From Caprimulgus europaeus (Eukaryota > Chordata > Aves > Caprimulgiformes > Caprimulgidae), in assembly GCA_907165065.1 (NCBI GenBank), contig OU015544.1, forward strand, positions 1,302,001 to 1,366,000: a DNA stretch of 64,000 nt. Reading direction: 5' to 3'. Of this stretch, positions 1 through 11,849 are shown one piece after another. Made by a program: the position numbers and the translations under genes. Each line of letters begins with the position of its first letter. The stretch's first letter is position 1. The notes under the pieces are model-generated. The model was not told the origin of the DNA. It searched no databases and was given only the letters and a program-made list of their open reading frames with translations.

Positions 1-176
1 TTCTGCATTTCCTTATTTGAATGCTATGTCCATGATATTGCAAAGAATTATGAATATTCCTTTAAGTTTTTGCTTTGGTGTGTGACAGAGGGATCTGGGG
101 TATCGTGGTCCCTCATGGCCCAAAGCACTTTTTATTATTTCTTCTCTCTCCTACTCATGCTCTTTTCTTTTTTTCC

Positions 177-201
177 TTTTTTTTTTTTTTTTTTTTTTTT
201 T
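177..201. repeat. T25 homopolymer
   Basis: An uninterrupted run of 25 T, preceded by a pyrimidine-rich stretch from about 160. Likely length-polymorphic. It gives a spurious polyphenylalanine frame. Confidence 0.95.
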
Positions 202-577
202 ACACAAACTGGGAAACTCGATCGTTGCTTAGAGAGAAGTCGGTGTTTTCGTTCTGTCAGTGAACAGTTGTATACAGGAAGTCAGTTTTTAGGTGGTCTG
301 TAATAAGACACACGCTTTGTGGAAGTGGTTTTGTTATAAATTAGATGCTGGTTTCTACCTGGATTTTATGAAAAGAGGAAATGTTAAGGCAGGGTTTGTG
401 GGCAAGAGGGCTGTATCAGAACTCAGCAGAAGTTTGAAGTACAATTTTATTTCCCATTCTGCTCTGGTTAAATGGAACAGTAAGGAAGCCTTTGTGCCGC
501 GGCGCCGTAACCTGTGTGAGATTGGGTAATTGTGGCGGAGAGTCGGGGCCCCGAGCATCTGTCTTCTGTTTCCCACT

Positions 578-632
578 GTGCCACCCACTTGCTGTCTGAC
601 TTTGGGCAAGCTGGTTTATCTCTCCTGCCATT
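578..632 (+). mobile_element. MIR/CORE-SINE-like relic
   Basis: The string around TGACTTTGGGCAAG, preceded by GTGCCACCCACTTGCTGTC and followed by TTATCTCTCCTGCC, matches the order of the MIR segment that runs TGCCACTTACTAGCTGTGTGACTTTGGGCAAGT then TAACCTCTCTG (split here; from recall). Only about 55 bp is recognisable; the tRNA-derived head and 3' tail are not. Confidence 0.5.
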
Positions 633-639
633 TCCTGGC

Positions 640-3600
640 CGTTCTTACTGGGTCAGCTCGGAAGGGCTTACGTGGGAAATGTAAATACGCCCGCGCTCAT
701 GTCACTCAGACTAGAGGCATCGCCCTGGTCCTGGTGTCAGTGCTGGCGGTCCTGGGATCCACAGAGCATGGCCTGCATCCTTTGGTTAAAATGTATTGAT
801 TTTAAGACAACTCTGCTCTATTCTTTGAGGCTTTTTGGGTTTTTTTGCATAAAGTTATGGCTGGTGCCCTATATTCTGCCTCACACACTTCAGTAATAGC
901 AGGGGAGCAGTGTCAAGCCTGAGCTTGCAGGGCGTGATACACCACTGGCCACCCAAATGAAATCAGTGATTAGGCAGGGGCTGTGTTTGGGGAGGAAAAA
1001 GCTGTAAGGAAACATTTATGTTTCCTCCTCAGACACTGTGTGGATGTTTGTTTGTAGTGTCTTTATGTCAGTTTTGCAACTGAGCCAAGCCCATGAAAAT
1101 GACCTGTATCTCTTCCAAGACCCCAAGAAAGTAAATTCTGTTTTTTCACCCCACTTTTATACAAACCCAGTAGGCTCTGTAAAATACCTAACAAATGTAG
1201 TTAACCATCTTTGGTAACATCTTTAAATCGTCCCTGGAGGGGTCTTGGATTCAGCCCCAGTGTGGATGAGTGGGGTTGTAGAGGTAGAACTTCTCTGGAA
1301 GGAAAGGATTTGGCTTTGTTGAGCTGTGGTGGTGTCCCAGAGCCCCCGTTTTGGAGCAGGACCCGTGGAGCTGGCTGCTGTGCAGAGAGACAACAGCACG
1401 ATGAACTCTGCCCCAGGCAAGCTGCATCGGAAGCAAAAGACAGCGGTGTTCAGCCACAGCAAGAGAGTGAGGTGAAATTTTCTGATGGGTATTTCCAATA
1501 TGTGCTGTGAAATTGCATCGGATTCCACTTTGGCACTTATCTTGAAGTGCAGCCTCTTGGACTCTCCAGGAAGGTATTTGTGAATGTAGGCACTGCTCCT
1601 GACATCCTTGGAAGTGATAACCTGCGGCCGGAACATTACTGCTGTTCTTTGAGTAGCTGCAGCTGAGGGTGCCAGAGCTTTGCCTTGGGAAAACTCATGT
1701 TTTCACACTGGTTCTCTAGTGAAAAAAATAGCAGCAGTTATTTAAAGCCTTGTCTGGTGTAATTGAAGCTTGCACTATACTGCTCACAAATTTGGGGCAG
1801 GCTCATCAGCTAAAGGGAGTTAGTTCAAACATAATTGATTGGGGTGTGAGTGTTTGATCACTGTCATCATGCTCCGTAATAAATACACCAGTATGGAGTG
1901 ATAGGGTGTGAAATGGGAGGGTTTTTTAAATGCAGCTCTGAGTCTGGACCCTTAAGAAAAGGGCTTTTAAAAGTATCCGTGAGGAACTTCAGAGAAATTG
2001 TTCCAAATGTGGAAGAAGAGCACACGTTACTGGAAGGAGGTGTAACAGCGCTTTTTCCACACGGAGGTGAATGACTGTGCTTGGTCCCTCGTACCCCGCT
2101 CGGCTGGGGCCGCACAGGGCACGGTGCTGGGGAGCAGAGGGGTGCCAGGAGCTCCCTCCTCTCTCACCCCATGGCCACGGAGATCCCTGTGCTCCCAGGA
2201 GTAAAGCTGGGCACACATCAGCTCGCCAGCGAGCACGTGTTGCAGCCAGCTCTGCCTTTCACCCTGCTGTACAGTGTTAAGGAAATGCCTGGCTTGATCT
2301 GCAGCTGGATTTAAAAAAAAAATCTTTTAAAAACTTGTTATATTTTTCTGATGGAAATTTTTTGTTTGTTTGTTTCAAAGTGGAGGGTTCTGTGCAGAGC
2401 CCTGCTGGTTCTTGTTTAGTTTGTGTGCTTGTTCTTTTTGTTTATTCCTATGATTTTCCATCAGGGTGCTAAAAATCCACAAGACTATTTTCATTCAGTC
2501 CTAGAGGTGAAATAACCGAGCTTTGCTCACACATGCAATATTGAGGTACCACCAGCGTAATTAAACTTAGGCTAATTGTGCAGAGGTAGAATATGAAATT
2601 CATTTGACATCCATCTTATGTATGATATTTTTCATAGGAGATCTTTGTATTTTATTTTCTGGGGGAAAAAATGCTCCTGAGCATGCTCTGGTAGAAGCAG
2701 AGTGGTGGTGTGGCAGGTTGGTCACCGCCGGTCCCGTCGAGAATCATCCGGTGCTGGGTGATGTGTGCCAGCCCGGAGAGGCAGAGATGTGTGTGGCTGT
2801 GGCTGTGTGTGGCACAGTGGATGGAAATGGGGACAAGGGCAAAGTAGCTCAAATGAAGAGCCAATTAAGATAATCTAAGAAGAATGAGGATTAACTGCCT
2901 CTTAATCTGAAGGCTACCTAAAATGCATGTGGCCAGTTTAGAGCAAACAAATGTTGTCTCTGTCAGGGCCATTTGCAAGGGGCTTGGGGTGAACAGGAAC
3001 TAACAATAGCGTTTTCAACTTACTGGTGTTGAAATCGTGACTGGGCTCTGCTGGCAGGATAGCTCACAGAATATATATATCTTTGGCTGTAATTTCATCA
3101 CTGTGGAAGTTGGAAGAAGTAACAGTATTGGGTATATCCTAAAGAAGTGATTGCTCCTATAAAAGGAGTTCACATCTTTGCAGTTTTTCTTTTCACAGCA
3201 AGTAGGAAACACTCACGAGTGTCGGCGAAGCTGCTGTGTGGGTTCTTTTTTAAGAGGAGCTGCAGTGCCCGTGGTGACCTTTCCTGCTGCTCCCAGTACT
3301 GAGAGGGGCTGAGACGAACGGCTGAGGCACGTTTGTGTCCCGCAGGCTGGTTTGCACCCCTCCTCCAGGACACTGATTTTAAACCTGAGCAGGCAGGAGC
3401 GCGTGCAGGGCTCCCCTTTGAGCACCTGTTTATTTTAAGGCTGGTGTTAGAGCGTGTTTGGGGTCTGTGCAGCCTGGGGTGCTGGGCTGTAGGCTTGCTC
3501 AGGGGTGTTTCTTGGAAGAGAGGGCGTGCAGCCGACCCCGCCGTGCCGGTGCTCTGTTTCTGGGGAGAAGCTACTGTGTGAGCAGTGACTTTTCAGGAGA

Positions 3601-3865
3601 AGGTCCCTCTGTTGACTCTATTACTGTGATGAGTGGTTTGGCACGTTCAGATTGGTGCCGTGTTAATTGTCAGGCCTGGGAGGGTGGGAGCAGATTTCAC
3701 CGGGGGCAATGGAAGAGCTCCAATGGATTTCCACTCTGTTTCCCCGCTTGGCAAACCAGCACTTACTGTCACTTTGCATAAAGAGGTTTATTTCAGAGGG
3801 TCAGCCGTCACCACTCCCCCTCTTCCCCTCCCGGCCCGCCCTCCCCTGAAGGATAGGAGGCCGAC
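640..3865. other. Unique intron, nothing specific
   Basis: I see no exon, RNA gene or recognisable transposon here. There is a short TTTG repeat at 2360-2375. The reverse frame at 1223-1636 (137 codons) is open, but its composition has no recognisable domain. Confidence 0.6.
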
Positions 3866-3869
3866 GAGC

Positions 3870-4140
3870 ATTTAATTTCCCCAACAGCAGGTGCTTGTCA
3901 TCCATCTGAAGATAGCTGCCAACATCTGGTGCAATTGCCTCAGCAAACGCAGTAACAAGGCGGCCTGCAGTTCAAACGCAGAGAGAGCATTGCCTCTTTA
4001 ATGATAACAAGCTGTTGGCTTCCCCTCTGAGATGAATTCATCTCACAGATGTTTGTCTAGTTTTGGCAATCTTATCACTATAGCTTTGGTGATTATGCTC
4101 AACTGGAGACTATTACTATAAAAGAAGTTTGAACTTGTTC
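3870..4140. promoter_or_regulatory. Candidate conserved non-coding element with E-box cluster
   Basis: A CpG-poor block between GC-rich neighbours holds three E-boxes within about 40 bp: CAGGTG at 3888-3893, CATCTG at 3903-3908 and CATCTG at 3923-3928. GATA-like (AAGATAGC, TGATAACAAG) and homeodomain-like (TTTAATTT) words lie nearby. Such density is typical of vertebrate intronic enhancers, but no alignment was possible, so this rests on motif content only. Confidence 0.3.
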
Positions 4141-4150
4141 CATTTTTGCA

Positions 4151-4176
4151 TTATTTATTTATTTATCCATTTATTT
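4151..4176. repeat. (TTTA)n short tandem repeat
   Basis: About six imperfect TTTA units with one CCAT interruption. Confidence 0.8.
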
Positions 4177-4179
4177 CTT

Positions 4180-7100
4180 TGCTTTCTGGATATAATTTGT
4201 ATCAACAACTGTAACGTTGGTCCCATTACCCAAGTACCCTTATGGGTTTTTATTGCATCTGCTGAACAGTAGCTCGCTACTTGACATTCACCACTGGCGA
4301 ACGTCGTTCAGCCACGCTGACATTTTTAACATTCCCCATCAGCAGCTTTGTGGTTTGAACCCTCTGTTTAACACTGCATTTTCTGGGACTGCTTGGCGCT
4401 CGCTCTGTCTGTTCTCTCTCATAACTGCACCACGCTCACTGTTTCTGCAGAGCGCCCGGCGCCAGGAATGTTCTGGGTACGTCCTTTGGACAGCAGCACT
4501 CTGGTGACCTTGGCCAGGGTGTGTAATGACAATGTGCAACCATCTTCATTGTTCTGTCTTAAACGTTTCCAGCCTCAGCGTGATCGTAGGAAACATGGAG
4601 ACCCTCGGGCTGAAGGCTTCGGGGCTTCTTTGCTATTGTTTGGTTTTCTAACACGTCTTTTTTTCCTGTTGTTTTGTTTTTAAGGACACATTTTCTCCTG
4701 AGCATGTAGAATTTAATTCTGGTAAATAGGATTTATTTTTGGAAACATGCTTGTGAATAGGTGACTCATGCCTGAATGAAGATGTGTCACTGTTGGTGGG
4801 GACACCACGTATATAATTTCTTAGGCTATAAATAGATCGGTCCAAGTATTGGTGACATGGTGCTGCTTTGCACTGACTCGTCAGTGGCTTCTGAGGAAAG
4901 TGTGTTTAGAGTGTCAGTCTCTCCTGCTGGAGCAATAATTTCTGCTGATGCTTAAGGAACAGACATCAATAGCTTTATAAAATCCTGAGAGTACTTTAAT
5001 TGGCACAACAGCAATCAGAATTCAGACACATTCCCATGCCGTGGCCGTGGGGTGTATTTGTATTGCTCCTCTCCACTGCAGGGGTGGAGGAACTAAGTTG
5101 GGGAGTTTGGATGCTTGTCAAAGCCAAGGGTGTCACCTGCAGGGTTCTGAAATTCAGAAACTCATGTTTCCTTGTTTTGTGCATACACTGATTTCTGTTA
5201 CTGAGGGAGATTTTAGGGTAAATGTTCAGGATAAGAGGCTGCTAGGGTTTTCAGACACTAGAAGTAACAGTTCCTTCTCCCCGCCGCTGATGCTGAACTG
5301 GTTACATGTTGTTGATGTTTGCTCAACACCATTTACCCACCAGCACAGCACATATGGTTTAATGTCTGTCTCTTTTTTTTCTGCTTCTGCTGTAGTTACA
5401 GTATTATTAAAAATCCATTAAATTTTAATGTACATCATAAAGTATGTGCTCCTGTGAATGCGAGCACAGATAATTATTTCTGATGAATAAACCAAAAGGA
5501 CAAGTATGTAAGAAGTTCATCCTGCAGCTTTCAATTTTCATTATATACATCTCCTGCAGGGGCAATCGTTGTGATGTTGCAGCTGGTTATTTCTGTGGCC
5601 TGGCTCTCCCTAGAGATGGATGATGACAATGCAAACTTGAACTAGCAGAAGTGCCAGTGTTTTTGCGGGCATATTTGTAGATAAATGGTTTACCAGGGGA
5701 GGTAACCCTCTGGAAGGCAGAGGATGTGAAGAGACTGCAACACAGCAGCAACTTCCTCAGAGTTTTTGTTCAGCGCATGTTGACTTTATGGAATCTTGGA
5801 AAGGAACCCAATTATTTCTCATTATAATAACCCAGAAATCTAGCAACAAGCAAGGTGTCACTGCTGAAACACCACCAGGAAGCTAGGCAAGCTCTTTCTT
5901 GGTTTCCAGGGCCTGGAGTAGGCAAGGGAATCATTAAAAATAATGCATTACAGTGCCCATAAAGTTTCATGCAGTATATAATGGTCCATGGGGGCCTCAC
6001 CTAGTTTTCCATATATGATATGTACATAATGGTTACAGCTTCTCATTAGCTTCCCCATAACACTGAATACACTTCTCTTTAACACCCCCTTCAGGCCTTG
6101 CCTTATTTGCCAAGCATTTCCTAATCAGCAGGAACTTAAATATTTATCATGCTTGCCACCTCTCCTGTCCATTTAATTTCGTATTCCTGAATGCTCTGGA
6201 TGAAACCCAGCTCTGGCAGAGCCTGGTCCTCTTGCTGAGAGGACTTTCCTAATGTTCTGCTCTGGTTTTAAGAGTCCATCCCAATTCTGTTCAGGAGCAC
6301 ATCAGCACCCAGAGGATTAGCCTCGGTGCAGCGCATTAGCTCGTGCAGGGACCTTGGTCTTGGCAGCAAGCTATCCCAAATAAGAAGTTATCCCAAGAAG
6401 TCCTAAGGATCCCACCAAATCCTTTGTACCTGTGGGTTCTTTGCACTTGGGTGTTAGTGCTGAAACTGCTCAGGACTAGAGGGATCCTCTGTGGTGACTT
6501 GGTTGCTTTTTGCCCTGGAAAGATGTCTTTCAGAGCTTTGCACTGCTGACGGTGAGAGTTTTGCCTGAGTTTAGATGAGTGAGTACTGAGGAAAGATGAT
6601 GTTCTAAGCTGATGTGGTTCTGCCAGATGAATCCAGGAGTGAAGAGGAGAAAGATGGAGTTATGGCTGTGCTGGCACCATGGTTAGGAACTTAGCTTTGC
6701 AGACGTGGCACTGATGTGCTCTGTTATTTTGGCCTCATGCAGGTCCCGAACCAAAATCTGGGATTAATAGTGTGGCTTTGCTGTTGCTGCCACAACTGCA
6801 GCCTTTCCTGAGGGGGAGCGAGCGTGGCTGTGTGCAGCACCTTGCTGTGACCTTGAGCAAAGTCATAGTGCTGCTGTGATACCAAATGATGACAAATAAA
6901 TTCACCTTCATACAGTTTAGTCTAGCTGGCTTTGTTCCTTCATCCCTGATCCTCCCTGCGAAGGATTTTGTTTACTTTTCCTGAAATGGAAGAGGCCCTG
7001 TTATACAGTCCTCTTTCAAAAATAAACCTCTGAAAAGGAAAACAAAAGAGAAGGAACAAAACTCAGATGATGTCTGATAATACAGAGCAGATACTGATCT

Positions 7101-9835
7101 TGAGTTCAAGGCAACTTGAGCCAGGGGTTTGTTTAAGTATAACACAAATTCTACCATTTTTGGATGGTTTGAAACCCTCCTGTACTTTCTGAAAACAATC
7201 AGAAAAGAGAACTGCAGTAAGAAGTAACAGCTATTGATTTTTTTGTTGTTGTTGTTTTCTTTTTTTCCCCTCCCTCTTTCCCCCTGCTGTCTTCTTCAGT
7301 TAGACTTATGCTCTGAAGTTCACGGGGTCAGTTGGGTGGTATGGAAAAGCTCTATTTCATTTGACCTTCTGGCTGTATTTTGACTTTAAGAAAGTAAAAA
7401 ATATCTGATAAAGACCAGGTTGCATCACTTCCAAGCCCAGCAACAGATTCTTGAACTGGGAGAAAGAGAGGAAACCCTTGCCTGCTGTCTGCAGGATCCA
7501 TAGTGGCCCACCCCTGCACGCCGTGCTCGCGCCCGCGTGCTGCACCTTGGGCGTGCTGCTGAATTCATCGAGCTTCTCTTGTATTTACTTACTTACTGAC
7601 CACTTGAAATGGCTTATTCTTGGCTGGAGCTTGGGAAGCCTGGATGTCAGAGTGGAAGTGAGCTCTCAGGAGCTGGTGATGTGGGAGTGAGCTGTGCTAG
7701 CTCTGTGTGAAATCTGGATTCATTTACCTGATGGGCTCGTTAGGCTGTGGTGACTCCAGAGGAACCCATCGTGTCAGGAGAAAAGAGCTGCAGCGATGAA
7801 ATACCCAGCGATCGTGAAAGGAAGTGAGGCAACATAAACATTGCTTGCCCCCCTGGAATGTGACCCTGCTCTTGGTCCCTGGTGCCAGCCGTGGCGGGGT
7901 CCCCGGGGAAGAGTGTCCCACTGCTGCCGTGACCTCATGTCACTGCTCGCTGCCTGCCCGAGGCCGGGGTCCGTGTCTGCAGGAGGAGCTTTCTGGGGAG
8001 AGAGAAGGGGGCTCAAGTGTTTCTTTTAGCAAAGAGTTCAGCTTCTTTTTCCTGCAGATTTCCTGAGGATGTGTGTTGGATTTTTACTAGTGAAGCAGGA
8101 ATCAGCAGTTGGAATCGTAGCTGAAGGAAAGTTGTCCTCTCCTTTGCTGCTGGTTGATGTTTCAAAGCACACCACGTAGCATGTTTTACTTTGCTTTTGG
8201 TGAGCCAGGGAGGCTAACCTTGCCTCGTGAGGCTTTCTGGTGCCAGTGGGCAGAGCATTTATATTAAAGATATCAATATTATTAATATATTTATGTTATG
8301 TAACCTCAACGTTTCCTTTGCTGAGGATGGAGCTCAAGAATGTGCACGTGAGCGGCTGTGACACCGCTGGCTGGCTGGGTTGTACGTGGGAGTGCTCAGC
8401 TGGCTGGAGTTGGTTTGGGTGGCTTCAGGCTCTCTTCCTCTGACACCACAGCTGGTGGCAGCTGGCCGACACAAGGCGTGAGGCCATGGCTTGGGTTGGG
8501 TGGCCAACAAGCCTCTTGAGTGCCACTGACTTAAATACCTTAGTGGCATCAGCAGATGCATCTTTAGCGGTTTGCAGTTTGTGGTGGCGTTTCTGAAGTA
8601 CATAAGTAGTAAATATTGGCTGTTCCCCACCCCCAAAACAGTGGAGGAGGATAAATGCAAACCTCTGTAATGCCAGAACTGTACCTTTTTCATCAAGAAT
8701 TAGGCTACGGGTTCCTGCTGAAATGGAAGCTTTGTGCTTGGTTGACTCATAGGTAATATTTTCCATTCCTGCTTTTCTGTTTAAGTGGATGCGTTTATAT
8801 ACTATTCCTTGACCTAAAAATTTGCTCCATAAAACGTAGAGAAGGTGCAGTCTGAGATAATGCATCTTTTGGGACCGGAGGCTTGCTTTTGACCTCTATT
8901 TACATGATGTAAATCAAACTGGAGTAGAGTTGTGGAAATAGGACAGACCAGCTCTTGCGTCAGGGGCTGTTCAGCATCATCACAGTAATGATGCTGTGTG
9001 AAAATGCTGATGCCTGGTATGGTTTTGCTATGGCCTGTGGAGATCAGGATAGTGCTCTAAAAATAAAAGAATTAGAGGTAATTGATGATTTCAGCCAGAT
9101 TGTGTGTGGACGTGACCTGGCAAAACTTCTGGAGATGAGAGGAGCTGTGCGGATCGAGACCCACGGGGCGTGATCCGGGCGCCAGCAGCCGTGTGGGCTG
9201 CGAGTTGGACACTTTATTTTGAACAGTGTATGGCTGGAAAAAGCGTTCCCGTTGCAGGGTCAGCTTGCACTCCTCTGTGTCTCCTTCTCTGCACTCCCGT
9301 GGCCTCGACAAGCAGGAGTTGGTAGTGGAGCATCAGTAGTGGAGCACACGGACACGGCAGCAGCCACACGTGGTGCCTCCCGAGCGTGTGTCCTTGTTTG
9401 CTTACAGCCCGGGAAGAAATCCCTTCATTTGCTTGTAGTGCTGCTGAAATATTAACACAGAACAAAGCAGCTGCTTTAAAATGAACATCAGGCCGAGGAG
9501 AGAGGAGCGGTGTGTGATACTCGCCGTGGTTCGTACGGGGAAGCGTGCCTGCGCCGCCGCTGAACCCTCCTGGCAGAGAGCCCCGGGTGGGGTGGGCAGA
9601 GGATTTTTTAGGAGCTGGGGCACGTATGTGGTGAAGGTTTTGGTCTTGAACCCTTCCCTGGGTTCCTCAGAGCTAAGGTGAAATGGGAAAAGGAGCTTCA
9701 GTGTTTTGCATCATCTGTGGCTGATTGGGAAGGTATTTGGAAAATGTTAACTGCTCTTGGGAGTTTTTCAAGCAGACTGCTTGAAGCAGTTATTTTTCCC
9801 AGATGGTGAATATAGGAGACATCCCCAGCAGCCTG
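4180..9835. other. Unique intron, nothing specific
   Basis: Mixed AT- and GC-rich intron. A (GTT)4 run lies at 7245-7256. CTGTGACCTTGAGCAAAGTCAT near 6850 (22 bases, read as CTGTGACCTTGAGCAA plus AGTCAT) faintly recalls a MIR core, but is too short to call. No exon or RNA gene seen. Confidence 0.6.
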
Positions 9836-9837
9836 CT

Positions 9838-9885
9838 AGTAATAATAACACTTACATGGCACTTTACATTTTCAAAGTGCTGTCC
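9838..9885 (+). mobile_element. L3/ancient CR1-type tail relic
   Basis: AGTAATAATAACACTTACAT followed by GGCACTTTACATTTTCAAAG resembles the 3' region of L3/MIR3-type elements, which read AATAACAA..CATTTATATAGC and GCACTTTACA..TTACAAAGCGCT (recall). About 48 bp is recognisable and it is strongly diverged. Chance similarity cannot be excluded. Confidence 0.35.
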
Positions 9886-9889
9886 AAGC

Positions 9890-11420
9890 AGCTGATCTGT
9901 CTTGTCTTTTGCCACGAAGTACAGTTAAACTTAAAGAATATTGGCCTGAATTTGTAGCGGTTTATCAGCCACGTCTGTGGGTGAATTTCCTTTTCTGCTG
10001 TTTTGTACTGTGAGAATAAACTATTTCTCCTGTGCATCCTGACACTGATTCCAGTCTTTCATGTTGGTAGTGAAGAAGATGATCTTTAAACAGAATGGAG
10101 AGATGTCTTTCTGCCTATTACACTACAAAAGATGGGCACAGCTGTACAGAAAAAGGATGTTATTTTTTCAGCCTATATAACATATAAGTGACCACAGACC
10201 TTCTGAGGAGGAGTGTGCTTTTTTCCTGTGGAGTGACCTCGCTAACTTTTAGCCACATGCCAGCTCAGGGTGTTCTTTGTGTGCTCGGGTGCAGCCAACA
10301 GCAAGTTACAGTGTTTGGTGTTTCCTTCGAGTTGGAGTGAAACTCCTCTTGTTGTGCCCGATGGCCTTCCGGGGCCGTGGGATGGTTTGTCACCTTGAAC
10401 CTGGGTGCTGCCAGCCAAACTGTTTCTGTGTGTCCTTAGTCTGGGGACAGGGGCAGGGCAGGGACAGGCAGCACAACCTGAGCTCTTGGGGTGACTGATA
10501 GCCTGCACCTTGCTGGTGCAGGGATGGGGTGGGTCAGAAGAGGGTCCTCTTGGCCCCCGAGGAGCTGGGACCCTGTTGTCCTGTGCCTGGGTTGTGTCTC
10601 TGCATGGCACGTGGACAGCCATTGCGGCTCTGCCGTGCATCTCTTCTGTCATGTCTCCAAGGGTTTTCTTTTCTTTACAAGTATTTCCAAAGAGCACTAG
10701 GTGCAGGCAGAGGGAATAGGTTTGCACACCTGCCTGCAATTAAGTAGTTTGTTTTTCTGCTCCTTAATCTTTTATGACAGTCGCAAGGACAGTCTGTGTA
10801 ATGCGAAATTGTCGTGAAGCCAAGAGCATAATGCTCATGAATGAAATGCTCCACACCCAGCCCTCCTTCCCCTTTGCTTAGTGTCTCGTGTGCTCCTGCT
10901 CCTCGTGCAGGAATAAACCCAGGAGGCCAAAGCCAAGCAGTGCCAGGGCTGGCGTGGGCAAGAATGGGGTGTGGAGACCCGGTGCTGGGCAGTGGCTGTG
11001 GGAAGGGTGGAGGGAGGAAGGAGACATCCGTAATGAAAGGGGCCAGGGGAGAGAGAGAGCCAAGTTCCTAGAAAGAGGACCTTGCAAGGAATGTGCAGAT
11101 GACATGAAAAAGTAATTAAAAGGAAAGCCCTAATGGGACGTTAGGGGGAGATGCAGCTGGAACTTGAATGAGCAAATGTAAAGAGGGAATTATTTGGTAA
11201 GCTTTCCTCTAAGGAACGGCTGGGGAAAATAATGGCAACAGCTTCTGGGGATGTAAATTGGCATCGAGTCCATTGCTGAAGAGCTCTAGCTTGTGAGTCT
11301 GCTTCATTTCGTGTTTGCTAGTCCTAAACCTGGAAAACGCAGGGGGAGAGAGGCTGTGGCGCTTTGCAGAGGTGACGTGAAGGACACTCGCTGCCAAAGC
11401 AAAGGATATTGACTTCAAAA
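9890..11420. other. Unique intron, nothing specific
   Basis: No exon, RNA gene or recognisable repeat. The 165-codon reverse frame at 10242-10739 runs through GC-rich sequence and shows no domain I know. Confidence 0.6.
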
Positions 11421-11429
11421 ACAAAGTGG

Positions 11430-11640
11430 AACTGTTGGTAATGTAGTTTGCCTGGGGCAGATTGGGAGTTTGCTATAAGTAATATTAATTTAAGTGTATA
11501 ATGCTTTAAATTATCTGGATAATTTAATCTATGTGATTTTAAAGAAATACTTTATCAGCTCTAATCTTGAATAAAAATAAAATAAAGCAAATGAAACAAA
11601 AACCTTCAATTAATATTAGCTTTTTTTTTTTTTACTCTGG
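11430..11640. promoter_or_regulatory. AT-rich block with GATA-type palindrome
   Basis: The block contains TAATATTAATTTAAG and a perfect inverted repeat at 11506-11527: arms TTAAATTATC and GATAATTTAA around a TG spacer. The centre TTATC-TG-GATAA is a pair of GATA-factor sites facing each other. The block ends in a T13 run at 11621-11633. Regulatory function is inferred from motif geometry only. Confidence 0.35.
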
Positions 11641-11784
11641 AGAGTAATATACAGCAGAGACATTTATTTTTAGCTATGAAGAATTTGCATGTGTGTTTCC
11701 AGATGTATTCTTAGACTTTGTGCTGCTTAAAATTCAGCTACCACAGTATGTAGATCCGAATTTTTTTTCCATCGCGTTTTGTCT

Positions 11785-11844
11785 CTGCCACTGTGGATAT
11801 CTTTTTTCTTTTTTTCCTTCTTTTTTCTCCTTTTTTTTCCCAGC
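11785..11844. repeat. Polypyrimidine stretch ending in CAG
   Basis: A long T/C-rich tract ends TTTTTTTTCCCAG|CAGAGG. It would make a strong cryptic 3' splice site on the + strand, but I see no matching donor and no coding sequence after it. Confidence 0.6.
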
Positions 11845-11849
11845 AGAGG

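Noticed and set aside
6846-6872. MIR-like word CTGTGACCTTGAGCAA
   Set aside because: Only about 20 bp match; no second collinear anchor.
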